Made by a program: the position numbers and the translations under genes. This document shows, one piece after another, positions 1 through 7,002 of a stretch of 16,484 nucleotides of DNA. Numbering within the stretch: position 1 is the stretch's first letter; every line of letters starts with the position of its first letter. The stretch comes from Treponema sp. (GTDB lineage Bacteria > Spirochaetota > Spirochaetia > Treponematales > Treponemataceae), in NCBI GenBank assembly GCA_018385415.1, contig JAHAZA010000064.1, positions 1 to 16,484 of the forward strand. The letters run 5' to 3'. The notes under the pieces were generated by a model, which searched no databases, had not been told where the DNA came from, and worked only from the letters and a program-made list of their open reading frames with translations.

Positions 1-756
1 ACAGTTTACGGAGCAGCAAGAAGAACTGAGCTGATGAAGGAAATTGAAGAGAACGGAGGAACTGCGCTTCACCTCGATCTTTTTGATGAAAATTCAATTA
101 AAAATTGTGTTGATACAATTCTTTCAAAAGAAGGAAAAATCGATCTTCTTGTAAACAATGCAGGCTTCGGCCTTGGTGGAAGCATTGAAGACATTCCTCT
201 TGAAGAAGCAAGAAAGCAGTTTGAAGTAAACGTCTTCGCACTTGCTTCCCTAATACAAAAAGTACTTCCTTCAATGCGTAAACAGAGAAGCGGGCGCATC
301 ATAAACATCTCATCAATTGCAGGACGTTTTTCAACACCATTTACAGGATGGTATCATGGAACTAAGTATTGCGTTGAGGCATTAAGCGATGCCCTTCGTC
401 TTGAAGTAAAACCCTTCGGTATAAAAGTAGTTCTAATCGAACCAGGAATGATCCAAACTGACTGGGGTGTAATTCATGGAAACAACATCAGAAAATATTC
501 AGGCAACACTGCATATAAAACAAATGCAAATCTTGTTGCAGATTACTATGAAGCACGATACGTAAAAAACAAAAATCTTTCTCCAGCATCAGTTATTGCA
601 AAGCAGATCGTAAAGGCTTCTGAAGCAAGACATCCAAAGCGACGCTATATTGCAGGAACACTTGCAAAGCCATATGTATTCTTCAAATGGTTATTATCAG
701 ACAGAGTATTTGACAAAGCAACAATGACATTCATGCATTTGAGTTATAAGGATTAA
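1..756 (+). CDS. Short-chain dehydrogenase/reductase (SDR), 5' end outside window
   Basis: This is a classical SDR, an NAD(P)-dependent oxidoreductase with a Rossmann fold; its substrate cannot be told. The frame is open from base 1, and the first visible residues (TVYGAARR) match the usual second strand of the fold, so the TGxxxGxG cofactor loop lies upstream of the window. The ATG at 34 is internal. Counting from the first visible codon, NNAG is at about residues 52-55, the catalytic Ser in NISS at about 104-105, the catalytic pair YxxxK at Tyr118 and Lys122, and the PG motif follows in EPGMIQT. All catalytic residues are present. The stop is two bases before the GH51 start, so the two genes are probably co-transcribed. 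A sugar- or lipid-related oxidoreductase is possible, but adjacency to an arabinofuranosidase does not settle it. Confidence 0.88.
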   Translation, partial: TVYGAARRTELMKEIEENGGTALHLDLFDENSIKNCVDTILSKEGKIDLLVNNAGFGLGGSIEDIPLEEARKQFEVNVFALASLIQKVLPSMRKQRSGRIINISSIAGRFSTPFTGWYHGTKYCVEALSDALRLEVKPFGIKVVLIEPGMIQTDWGVIHGNNIRKYSGNTAYKTNANLVADYYEARYVKNKNLSPASVIAKQIVKASEARHPKRRYIAGTLAKPYVFFKWLLSDRVFDKATMTFMHLSYKD

Positions 757-758
757 AA

Positions 759-2717
759 ATGAAAATCAACCTTTCAAACAACACAAAAAAATTCATCTCT
801 GAAAAAATGTTTGGTCTTTTTTTTGAAGACATTAACTATGCTGCAGACGGCGGTCTTTATGCCGAAATGATTGAAAACCGTCAGTTCAGTTTCAGACGTT
901 CATGGGCCGGTTCAGCCACAAACGATTACCAGACAGAATACACACCAGGCTACGGATGGAATATTTTCGGCCAGCAAAATTCCGCAGAAATGGAATTTAT
1001 CGAAGGCGATGCACTTTGTGAAAAAAATCCTCATTACATGAAATTCCTTGTAAAAAATGACACCGCATCCTTTACCAACAAAGCATACGACGGCGTGTGT
1101 CTACACTCAGGTGCCTCTTACAACTTTACAATGTGGATTCGAAATCCCGACTATGAAGGGAAAATCACAATCAGCTGTAAGACCGAAGACGGCACAACTA
1201 CAGCTATCACAAAAGAAATCAAAATCACAAAAAGCAAAGAATGGCAGAAAATCGAAAATTCCTTCACTGCAAAAACAACAATCAAAAACGGAACTTTCAT
1301 TTTAACTCAGAGCAAAGGGACTGTTGATTACGGATACATTTCATTGATGCCAGCCGATGCAGTTGCAGGCGTATTTAGGAAAGATCTTTTTGAATTGATA
1401 AAAGAAACACGTCCTGGTTTTTTAAGATTTCCGGGAGGATGTATCGTTGAAGGTGCTGTCTTATCAAACCGTTACAATTGGAAAGATACAATTGGTCTTC
1501 CTTGGGAACGCCGCTGGAACTGGAACCGCTGGTCAACTCATAACATCTACATGTGGACACCAGGAAAGCTTGCAAAATTCTTTCCATACTACAACCAGTC
1601 TTACGGCCTTGGATTTTACGAATACTTTCTTCTTGCGGAATTAATGGAAGCAGAAGCACTTCCAGTTTTAAGTGTAGGAATTGCATGTCAGTTCCAGACA
1701 AGCGAAATGGTAAAAATCGATTCTTCTGAATTTGAAGAATACATTCAAAGCGCACTGGACTTAATCGAATTTGCAAATGGAGATGTTTCAACTGAGTGGG
1801 GAAAAGTTCGTGCAGAAATGGGCCATAAAAATTCCTTTAACTTAAAATATATCGGAATCGGAAACGAACAATGGGAAACAGACAAGGTTAACTTTCTTGA
1901 GCGCTATACACTCTTTGAAAAACGTATTCACGAAAAATATCCAGAGATCAACCTCATCGGAACTGCAGGCCCTGACGTAACATCAGAAAAATACACAACA
2001 GCCTGGAATTTTTTCAACAAAAAAATAAAAGAAAACAAAAAATTTACAGCTGCCATCGACGAACACTACTACATGAACCCACAGTGGTTCTATGATCACA
2101 TCCACATGTACGATTCATATTCAAGAGAAGTTCCAGTCTTTGCAGGTGAATATGCAGCCCACACTGAACACAGAGAAAACAATCTTGAAGCTGCCCTTGC
2201 AGAGGCCGCATTCATGACTGGCCTTGAAAAAAATGCAGATGTAATCCGTTTTGCCTCTGTTGCTCCATTATTCTCACGCCTTAACTACACACAGTGGTGG
2301 CCGGACTTTATCTGGTTTGATGGAGACACCTCAATGGGAACTCCTGGCTATTACGTTCAGAAAATGTTCGGTAAATACACAGGAACTTACTACGTTGAAC
2401 ATTCCCTTGAAAATTCCGGAGAAAAAATTTTTACATCAGTTACAAGTGATAAAAAATTCTATTATGTAAAAGTTGTAAACTCCAGCGATAAAGAAACTTC
2501 ATTAGATTCTATCTGCGACAAAAACAAACAGTTGTGGCTTTCTTCTGCAAAAGTTTATCAGCTTAAAGGAACTTCGCTTGACGATAAAAACTGTCTCAGT
2601 GAAAAAGAAAATATAAAACTTGAAAAAATTAAAGCTGCAAAAAAAATAGGCATTCCACCATTTAGCGCAACTGTAATTGTAATCAGAAAAAAAAAGGGAA
2701 TATTTTCGGTTAACTAA
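759..2717 (+). CDS. GH51 alpha-L-arabinofuranosidase, cytoplasmic
   Basis: Retaining exo-enzyme that removes terminal alpha-L-arabinofuranosyl groups from arabinoxylan or arabinan fragments. The N-terminus (GLFFEDINYAADGGLYAEMIENR, about residues 19-41) is the family signature. Residues about 105-195 look like a small beta-rich carbohydrate-binding-like insert, and FLRFPGGC follows at about 223-230. The acid/base is Glu370 in GIGNEQWE and the nucleophile is Glu464 in FAGEYAAH. The 652 residues are longer than the roughly 500 of minimal GH51 enzymes, which the insert explains, and a beta-sandwich closes the C-terminus. There is no signal peptide, so it should act inside the cell on imported oligosaccharides. 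The start is supported by AAGGA six bases upstream, overlapping the end of the SDR gene. Its stop lies four bases from the convergent zinc-ribbon gene, with no terminator between. Confidence 0.93.
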   Translation: MKINLSNNTKKFISEKMFGLFFEDINYAADGGLYAEMIENRQFSFRRSWAGSATNDYQTEYTPGYGWNIFGQQNSAEMEFIEGDALCEKNPHYMKFLVKNDTASFTNKAYDGVCLHSGASYNFTMWIRNPDYEGKITISCKTEDGTTTAITKEIKITKSKEWQKIENSFTAKTTIKNGTFILTQSKGTVDYGYISLMPADAVAGVFRKDLFELIKETRPGFLRFPGGCIVEGAVLSNRYNWKDTIGLPWERRWNWNRWSTHNIYMWTPGKLAKFFPYYNQSYGLGFYEYFLLAELMEAEALPVLSVGIACQFQTSEMVKIDSSEFEEYIQSALDLIEFANGDVSTEWGKVRAEMGHKNSFNLKYIGIGNEQWETDKVNFLERYTLFEKRIHEKYPEINLIGTAGPDVTSEKYTTAWNFFNKKIKENKKFTAAIDEHYYMNPQWFYDHIHMYDSYSREVPVFAGEYAAHTEHRENNLEAALAEAAFMTGLEKNADVIRFASVAPLFSRLNYTQWWPDFIWFDGDTSMGTPGYYVQKMFGKYTGTYYVEHSLENSGEKIFTSVTSDKKFYYVKVVNSSDKETSLDSICDKNKQLWLSSAKVYQLKGTSLDDKNCLSEKENIKLEKIKAAKKIGIPPFSATVIVIRKKKGIFSVN

Positions 2718-2721
2718 TCTG

Positions 2722-3150
2722 CTACTTTCTCTCACAGCATCTTGAACACCCGGTTACCCGCACATGCTTCTTGTTGTCCTTATAATTAAAAAGTCGTGCC
2801 ACCAGATATCCGGTAATCGGAACTTCCTTGCCACAGCATGGGCAGATACGCTTGATGCCGGGCTCTGGCTGCGGATAACAGTGAGGGCAACCTGAAATAT
2901 TACATCTCTGGTCTGGAACATCCATTGGCCTGAAAACTTTCGAAATAAGGTTCTGGCCTTTCTGAAGTGGAGTGTTGCACAAAGGACATTCCACCATAAG
3001 TACCTCTCCATTTGGACCTGTCTTTTTTGTCTGAGTACCTGAGCTTCCTGCTTTTTTTGAGGAATTTCCACTTTTCTTGAATTTATCTGTAAAAATTGCC
3101 AGCAAAATGATAATTGCAATGGCTGCTAATCCTATTAATAAATATGTCAT
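2722..3150 (-). CDS. Membrane-anchored protein with two tandem zinc ribbons
   Basis: I do not recognise a named family. The 142-residue protein has one N-terminal membrane segment (about residues 3-20), a polar Lys/Ser/Gly linker (21-50), then two similar cysteine modules. Module 1 has CPLC at 55-58 and GCPHC ending at 91. Module 2 has CPCC at 103-106 and GCSRC ending at 138. The inter-pair gaps are 29 and 28 residues, and both modules share a G-x-L-[IV]-[SA]-[KR]-[VL]-F stretch, so this looks like an internal duplication of a four-Cys zinc-binding unit. The zinc modules are probably cytoplasmic, since the positive KFKK follows the membrane segment. I chose the ATG at 3150: it begins just before the hydrophobic segment and lies six bases after a GATAAT box. 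The longer frame to 3228 would need a TTG start and adds a poor N-terminus. No function is proposed. Confidence 0.72.
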   Translation of the reverse strand: MTYLLIGLAAIAIIILLAIFTDKFKKSGNSSKKAGSSGTQTKKTGPNGEVLMVECPLCNTPLQKGQNLISKVFRPMDVPDQRCNISGCPHCYPQPEPGIKRICPCCGKEVPITGYLVARLFNYKDNKKHVRVTGCSRCCERK

Positions 3151-3172
3151 GTTTATATTATCGGCAGATATA

Positions 3173-3201
3173 TGGAATAAACGAATAATTATCATTATAA
3201 T
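3173..3201 (+). promoter_or_regulatory. Candidate purF promoter with a bidirectional -10
   Basis: TATAAT lies at 3196-3201 with a weak -35 (TGGAAT) at 3173-3178 and a 17-base spacer. Transcription would start near 3208, just before the leader hairpins. The -10 sits in the palindrome ATTATAAT (3194-3201), which also gives TATAAT on the minus strand, so the same element could drive the divergent zinc-ribbon gene. Confidence 0.5.
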
Positions 3202-3214
3202 AGAAAAATCTTTA

Positions 3215-3272
3215 TGAGGAATTTTCAAGGCCTATTGGCTGTACAAAATTCCTCAAGCTTTTTTCGAGGAAT
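3215..3272 (+). promoter_or_regulatory. purF leader with two mutually exclusive hairpins over the SD
   Basis: Three copies of one sequence alternate in orientation. Arm 1 (3215-3225, TGAGGAATTTT) pairs perfectly over 11 bases with arm 2 (3245-3255, AAAATTCCTCA), leaving a 19-base loop. Arm 2 (3248-3254, ATTCCTC) also pairs perfectly with arm 3 (3266-3272, GAGGAAT), and arm 3 is the purF Shine-Dalgarno, six bases or so before the ATG at 3276. Pairing 1:2 would expose the SD and pairing 2:3 would hide it. This is the geometry of a translational switch. No known riboswitch core was recognised, and the ligand or factor is unknown. Confidence 0.5.
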
Positions 3273-3275
3273 ATT

Positions 3276-4691
3276 ATGGGCGGATTTTTTGGTGTAGCAT
3301 CTAAGAACGACTGTTCTTTGGATCTCTTTTTCGGAGTAGATTATCATTCCCATCTTGGAACAAGACGTGGTGGTATTGCAATTTTAGACAAGGCTGGAAA
3401 ATTCCTTCGTTCAATCCACAACATTCAGAACTCTCCTTTCAGAACAAAGTTCGAAAAGGATATCGACGAAATGCACGGAAATCTTGGTATCGGCTGTATC
3501 AGTGATTTTGAACCACAGCCACTTCTCGTACATTCACATCTTGGAAGCTATGCAATCACAACTGTGGGAATCGTAACAAACAAAAAAGAACTTGAAGACG
3601 AAGTCCTTGCAACAGGCCACACTCACTTCCTTGAAATGAGCGGCGGTGAAACAAACCAGACAGAACTTATCGTTGCCCTCATTAACCAGAAAGATTCAAT
3701 CCCAGAAGGAATTAAATACGTTCAGGAAAAAATCAAAGGTTCCATGTCTATGCTCATCATGACAGACAAGGGAATTTACGCAGCCCGCGACAAGCTTGGC
3801 CGCACTCCAATTCAGATCGGAAAAAAAGAAGGCGCTTACTGTGCTTCATTCGAAAACTTTGCATATGTAAATCTCGGTTACACAGACCATCACGAGCTTG
3901 GACCTGCAGAAATTGTATTCATGACTTCTGACGGAATCCAAGTTATCCAGCAGCCTGGAAAAGAAATGAAAATCTGTACATTCCTCTGGATTTACTACGG
4001 ATACCCAACTGCAAGTTACGAAGGGGTTAATGTTGAATCCATGCGCTACAACTGTGGTAAATACCTTGCAATGCGCGACAAGGGTTCTGTAACTCCTGAT
4101 GCTGTTGCCGGCGTTCCAGACAGTGGTACTGCCCACGCTGTAGGTTATGCAAACGAATCAGGCATTCCATTTACACGCCCATTCATCAAATACACACCAA
4201 CATGGCCACGTTCATTCATGCCAACAAGTCAGGACCAGAGAAACCTCATCGCTCACATGAAGCTCATTCCTGTTCAGCCATTAATTAAAGACAAAAAACT
4301 TCTTCTTATCGATGACTCAATCGTTCGCGGAACACAGCTTCGCGAAACTACAGACTTCCTTTACCAGAGTGGTGCAAAAGAAGTTCACATCAGACCAGCT
4401 TGTCCTCCACTTGTGTTCGGCTGTAAATACCTTAACTTCTCACGTTCAAATTCAGAAATGGATCTGATTACACGCCGCGTAATCAAACAGCTTGAAGGCG
4501 ACAATGTATCTGACGAAACATTGAAAAAATACTGCGATCCAGACACACCTGAATATGCAGCCATGCTTGAAGAAATCAGAAAGCAGCTTCACTTTACTTC
4601 ACTTCGCTTCCATCGTCTTGATGACATGCTGGACAGCGTGGGAATCGATCACTGTAAGATGTGTACTTACTGCTGGAACGGTCAGGAATAA
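3276..4691 (+). CDS. purF: Amidophosphoribosyltransferase-family protein (PurF-like) lacking the glutaminase cysteine
   Basis: PurF makes phosphoribosylamine from PRPP in the first step of purine synthesis, using ammonia released from glutamine by an N-terminal Ntn domain. The C-terminal PRTase half is intact: PDSG at 281-284, PRSFMPTSQDQR at about 311-322, and the PRPP loop LIDDSIVRGT at 344-353. Cysteines at 234, 383, 460 and 463 match the positions of Fe-S cluster ligands in Bacillus-type PurF. The N-terminal half is unusual. It begins MGGFFG rather than (propeptide)-CGxxG, so the nucleophilic Cys is absent. The glutamine-binding RYST after GIG (71-73) is replaced by CISD, and the oxyanion NG is replaced by VG at 97-98. 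I infer an ammonia-dependent or repurposed enzyme. I recall similar MGGFFG proteins annotated as amidophosphoribosyltransferases in Bacteroidetes, but did not check. A strong terminator follows the stop. Confidence 0.85.
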   Translation: MGGFFGVASKNDCSLDLFFGVDYHSHLGTRRGGIAILDKAGKFLRSIHNIQNSPFRTKFEKDIDEMHGNLGIGCISDFEPQPLLVHSHLGSYAITTVGIVTNKKELEDEVLATGHTHFLEMSGGETNQTELIVALINQKDSIPEGIKYVQEKIKGSMSMLIMTDKGIYAARDKLGRTPIQIGKKEGAYCASFENFAYVNLGYTDHHELGPAEIVFMTSDGIQVIQQPGKEMKICTFLWIYYGYPTASYEGVNVESMRYNCGKYLAMRDKGSVTPDAVAGVPDSGTAHAVGYANESGIPFTRPFIKYTPTWPRSFMPTSQDQRNLIAHMKLIPVQPLIKDKKLLLIDDSIVRGTQLRETTDFLYQSGAKEVHIRPACPPLVFGCKYLNFSRSNSEMDLITRRVIKQLEGDNVSDETLKKYCDPDTPEYAAMLEEIRKQLHFTSLRFHRLDDMLDSVGIDHCKMCTYCWNGQE

Positions 4692-4692
4692 A

Positions 4693-4743
4693 AATAATGG
4701 AATTACAAACTTTCGCAAAAAAAAAGTTTGCAATTCCATTATT
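4693..4743. terminator. Bidirectional intrinsic terminator between purF and yhhN
   Basis: A long hairpin pairs AATAATGGAATT + CAAACTTT (4693-4713) with AAAGTTTG + AATTCCATTATT (4723-4743), with one A/C mismatch and an A-rich loop. It is followed by CTATTTT on the plus strand and TTTATT on the minus strand. It sits between convergent stops and can serve both genes. Confidence 0.85.
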
Positions 4744-4748
4744 CTATT

Positions 4749-5453
4749 TTACTGTTGGGGTTTATCTTTCAGATAATTCTTAGAAATAGAGTATGCAATA
4801 ACAAGCTGTGCTCCGTAATAAAATGAATTGCTTATGATAAACATTACGGACGCAGCTTCCTTTGACAGGCTTTCTGCAGGGAATACATTGAACTGCAGAA
4901 GAATATCAGACATTCCGAAAAGAATGATTCCCACAGGCATCAGCTTTGCCTGAATAGAATTCCACTTAAAAGAATCTGCAGCCTTTGCCATTACAAAAGT
5001 CCACACACAGGTATAAAAAATTACAAATGGGAAAAGTATTCCAAATTCAAACCATGGTGCAAACCAGTCACATACAGAAAAGACACTTGTAAATACTGCA
5101 ATAAAAATCCATTTTTTCAAAGAAAATTTACTGTATACAGAAAATGCACAGAAATAAAGAATGTGTGCACTTATAAAAAGTAAAAAGCCTGCATAAAAAT
5201 TCAATTCAAGAAACAAATCTGCAAGAAGGCTGTTGATCAGTCCAAAAAGAATTAAAAGAGAAACTTTTTTAAACTCATCACTTTTATCTTTACATCTGAA
5301 AAATGAATAGAGCCCAAGACAAAGAAAGCAGGAACTTGCAAGAATTTTGAATACAAGTGAAAGCCCTAATGTACTGCCATTAATTATTCTAAAATAATGA
5401 TCCAGTACCAGAAAAACAAAACACAAAAAGCTTGAAATAATTCCTACAACCAT
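4749..5453 (-). CDS. YhhN-family membrane protein (lysoplasmalogenase/TMEM86-like)
   Basis: An integral membrane protein of 234 residues with about eight hydrophobic segments. It carries the YhhN-family pattern: LLADLFLEL with Asp79 in one helix, an ISAHILYFCAF helix at about 94-104, GIILFGMSDILLQFNVF with Asp183, and a closing FYYGAQLVIAYS helix. Characterised family members (eukaryotic TMEM86 and some bacterial YhhN) hydrolyse the vinyl-ether bond of lysoplasmalogens. Plasmalogens occur in some anaerobes, so a lipid-turnover role is plausible, but the activity is inferred from the family only. The gene is monocistronic, transcribed away from purD. The ATG at 5453 has no Shine-Dalgarno, but a good promoter ends six bases before it, which suggests a leaderless mRNA. 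Confidence 0.78.
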   Translation of the reverse strand: MVVGIISSFLCFVFLVLDHYFRIINGSTLGLSLVFKILASSCFLCLGLYSFFRCKDKSDEFKKVSLLILFGLINSLLADLFLELNFYAGFLLFISAHILYFCAFSVYSKFSLKKWIFIAVFTSVFSVCDWFAPWFEFGILFPFVIFYTCVWTFVMAKAADSFKWNSIQAKLMPVGIILFGMSDILLQFNVFPAESLSKEAASVMFIISNSFYYGAQLVIAYSISKNYLKDKPQQ

Positions 5454-5459
5454 AGATAT

Positions 5460-5488
5460 ATTTTAACAAAGGAATTTTGAATTGTAAA
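5460..5488 (-). promoter_or_regulatory. yhhN promoter, probably leaderless
   Basis: On the minus strand, -35 TTTACA (5488-5483) and -10 TAAAAT (5465-5460) are separated by exactly 17 bases. Six bases separate the -10 from the ATG at 5453, so the start site should fall at or beside the start codon. The spacer contains AAAGGAATTTTG (5468-5479, plus strand), a motif also found in the purF leader. Confidence 0.65.
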
Positions 5489-5569
5489 AGAATATTTTCT
5501 ATTGACTTTACTGCTTGCCGGATTACTTTTTTTGACAAAAAAAACTGAATTTTAATAAACTTTGTCGTG

Positions 5570-5598
5570 TTGAAAAAACCCGAATTTTTCATTAAAAT
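5570..5598 (+). promoter_or_regulatory. purD promoter, probably leaderless
   Basis: -35 TTGAAA (5570-5575), a 17-base spacer and -10 TAAAAT (5593-5598) are followed by six bases (AGCCGT) and the purD ATG. No Shine-Dalgarno is present. A second, weaker candidate lies upstream: TTGACA at 5532-5537 with TAAACT at 5556-5561 and an 18-base spacer, which would give a leader of about 37 bases. Confidence 0.65.
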
Positions 5599-5604
5599 AG
5601 CCGT

Positions 5605-6963
5605 ATGGTTAAAGTAATTGTAGTTGGCTCTGGTGGTCGTGAACACACTATTGCCTGGAAACTTGCTCAAAGTTCATCTGTAGACGAAGTTATCTGTGTA
5701 CCAGGAAATGGTGGCACAGCATCTGAAAACAAATGCCGTAACATTCCTTTAAAACAGGATTATATTACTGACGGTGCAAATCCTTATGTGGAAATTGCAA
5801 AGCACGAAGGTGTTACATTTGCTGTAATCGGTCCAGAAGACCCATTGGCAGCTGGTATTGCAGACGCTTTCTGGAACGCTGGCATTCCTTGTGTAGGACC
5901 AAAATCAGCAGGTGCTCAGCTTGAAGCAAGTAAAGATCTTGCAAAAGAATTCATGGCAAAATACAACGTTGCCTGCCCTGCAAGTAAAACTTTTACTGAT
6001 GAAAAATCAGCACACGATTATATTGACCAGCATGGCGCTCCAATCGTAATCAAAGCAGACGGACTTGCTGCAGGTAAAGGTGTTGTTGTTGCAGCAACTG
6101 CCGCTCAGGCACATGATGCAGTAAAAGACCTTATGATTGACGGTCGCGTTGGAAATGCCGGAAGTAAACTCGTTATCGAAGATTATCTTGAAGGTGTTGA
6201 AATTTCAATTCTCGCAGCAGTTTCTGTAACACCTGATTTTACTAAAAACGGACAGTCAACAATCGTTCCATTTACACCAGCACGCGATCACAAAAGATTG
6301 TTTGACGGAGCAAAAGGTCCAAACACTGGTGGAATGGGAGCCGTAACTCCACTTGATGATGTTACTCCAGAAATCATGGCAAAATTCAACAGCGATATTC
6401 TTGAACCTACACTTAAAGGTCTTATGGCAGAAGGATTTGATTATCGTGGATTCATCTTCTTCGGTGTAATGATTACAAAAGATGGTCCAAAACTTCTTGA
6501 ATACAATGTTCGTCTTGGTGACCCAGAAACTCAGGTTGTTCTTCCAATGATGGACTTTGACTTTGCAGAAATGTGTAAAGCAATTATGGATGGAAAGTTG
6601 AAGGACTTCAATTTTGCATGGAAAAAAGGATACGCTGTTGCTCCAGTTGCAGTTTCTGGCGGATATCCTAATGCATACAAAAAAGGTATTCCAATTTCAA
6701 TCAATGCAAGCGCTGAATCTATGAAAGGTTGCAAAATCTTCATTGCTGGTGCTATTGAAGACCGCCGCGCAAATGGTGCAAAGGGCAAAGATCTTTCATT
6801 GATTACAAGCGGTGGACGTGTTCTTGCATCTTGTGCACAAGCTGCAACCTTTGATGAAGCCTGGAACAACGCTTATGCGCTTATGAAACAGATTTCATTT
6901 GAAGGCATGTTCTACAGAAAAGACATTGGTCTTCCTGGTGCTGCTGAAAGCGGCAAGCTTTAA
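5605..6963 (+). CDS. purD: Phosphoribosylamine-glycine ligase (GARS)
   Basis: PurD joins glycine to phosphoribosylamine with ATP hydrolysis, the step directly after PurF, in the cytoplasm. The protein opens with VVGSGGREHTIAWKL (about 6-20), the N-domain nucleotide-like fold. It continues with IGPEDPLAAGI (75-85), GPKSAGAQLEASK (98-110), the ATP-grasp segment KADGLAAGKGV (150-160), FDGAKGPNTGGMGA, and the signature NVRLGDPETQ that carries metal and ATP ligands. At 452 residues it is slightly longer than the usual 420-430. A -10 box lies six bases before the ATG and there is no Shine-Dalgarno. It is separated from the purF-like gene by the opposite-strand yhhN, so the two are not one operon. 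The GH5 gene follows after 39 bases on the same strand and may share the transcript. Confidence 0.95.
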   Translation: MVKVIVVGSGGREHTIAWKLAQSSSVDEVICVPGNGGTASENKCRNIPLKQDYITDGANPYVEIAKHEGVTFAVIGPEDPLAAGIADAFWNAGIPCVGPKSAGAQLEASKDLAKEFMAKYNVACPASKTFTDEKSAHDYIDQHGAPIVIKADGLAAGKGVVVAATAAQAHDAVKDLMIDGRVGNAGSKLVIEDYLEGVEISILAAVSVTPDFTKNGQSTIVPFTPARDHKRLFDGAKGPNTGGMGAVTPLDDVTPEIMAKFNSDILEPTLKGLMAEGFDYRGFIFFGVMITKDGPKLLEYNVRLGDPETQVVLPMMDFDFAEMCKAIMDGKLKDFNFAWKKGYAVAPVAVSGGYPNAYKKGIPISINASAESMKGCKIFIAGAIEDRRANGAKGKDLSLITSGGRVLASCAQAATFDEAWNNAYALMKQISFEGMFYRKDIGLPGAAESGKL

Positions 6964-7002
6964 TTTTACAAAGAAAGAAGATAAAACATTTTCTTATTTG
7001 AT

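Noticed and set aside
1375..1791. Minus-strand open frame of 138 codons within the GH51 gene
   Set aside because: It is a shadow of a well-supported gene covering the catalytic domain and has no ribosome site or recognisable domain. Similar antisense frames in glnN, lexA-side and hprK regions were dismissed for the same reason.
3151..3228. N-terminal extension of the zinc-ribbon protein from a TTG at 3228
   Set aside because: The start is TTG, no ribosome site precedes it, and the added residues would be partly encoded across the likely promoter (-10 at 3194-3199). The ATG at 3150 sits directly before the membrane segment.
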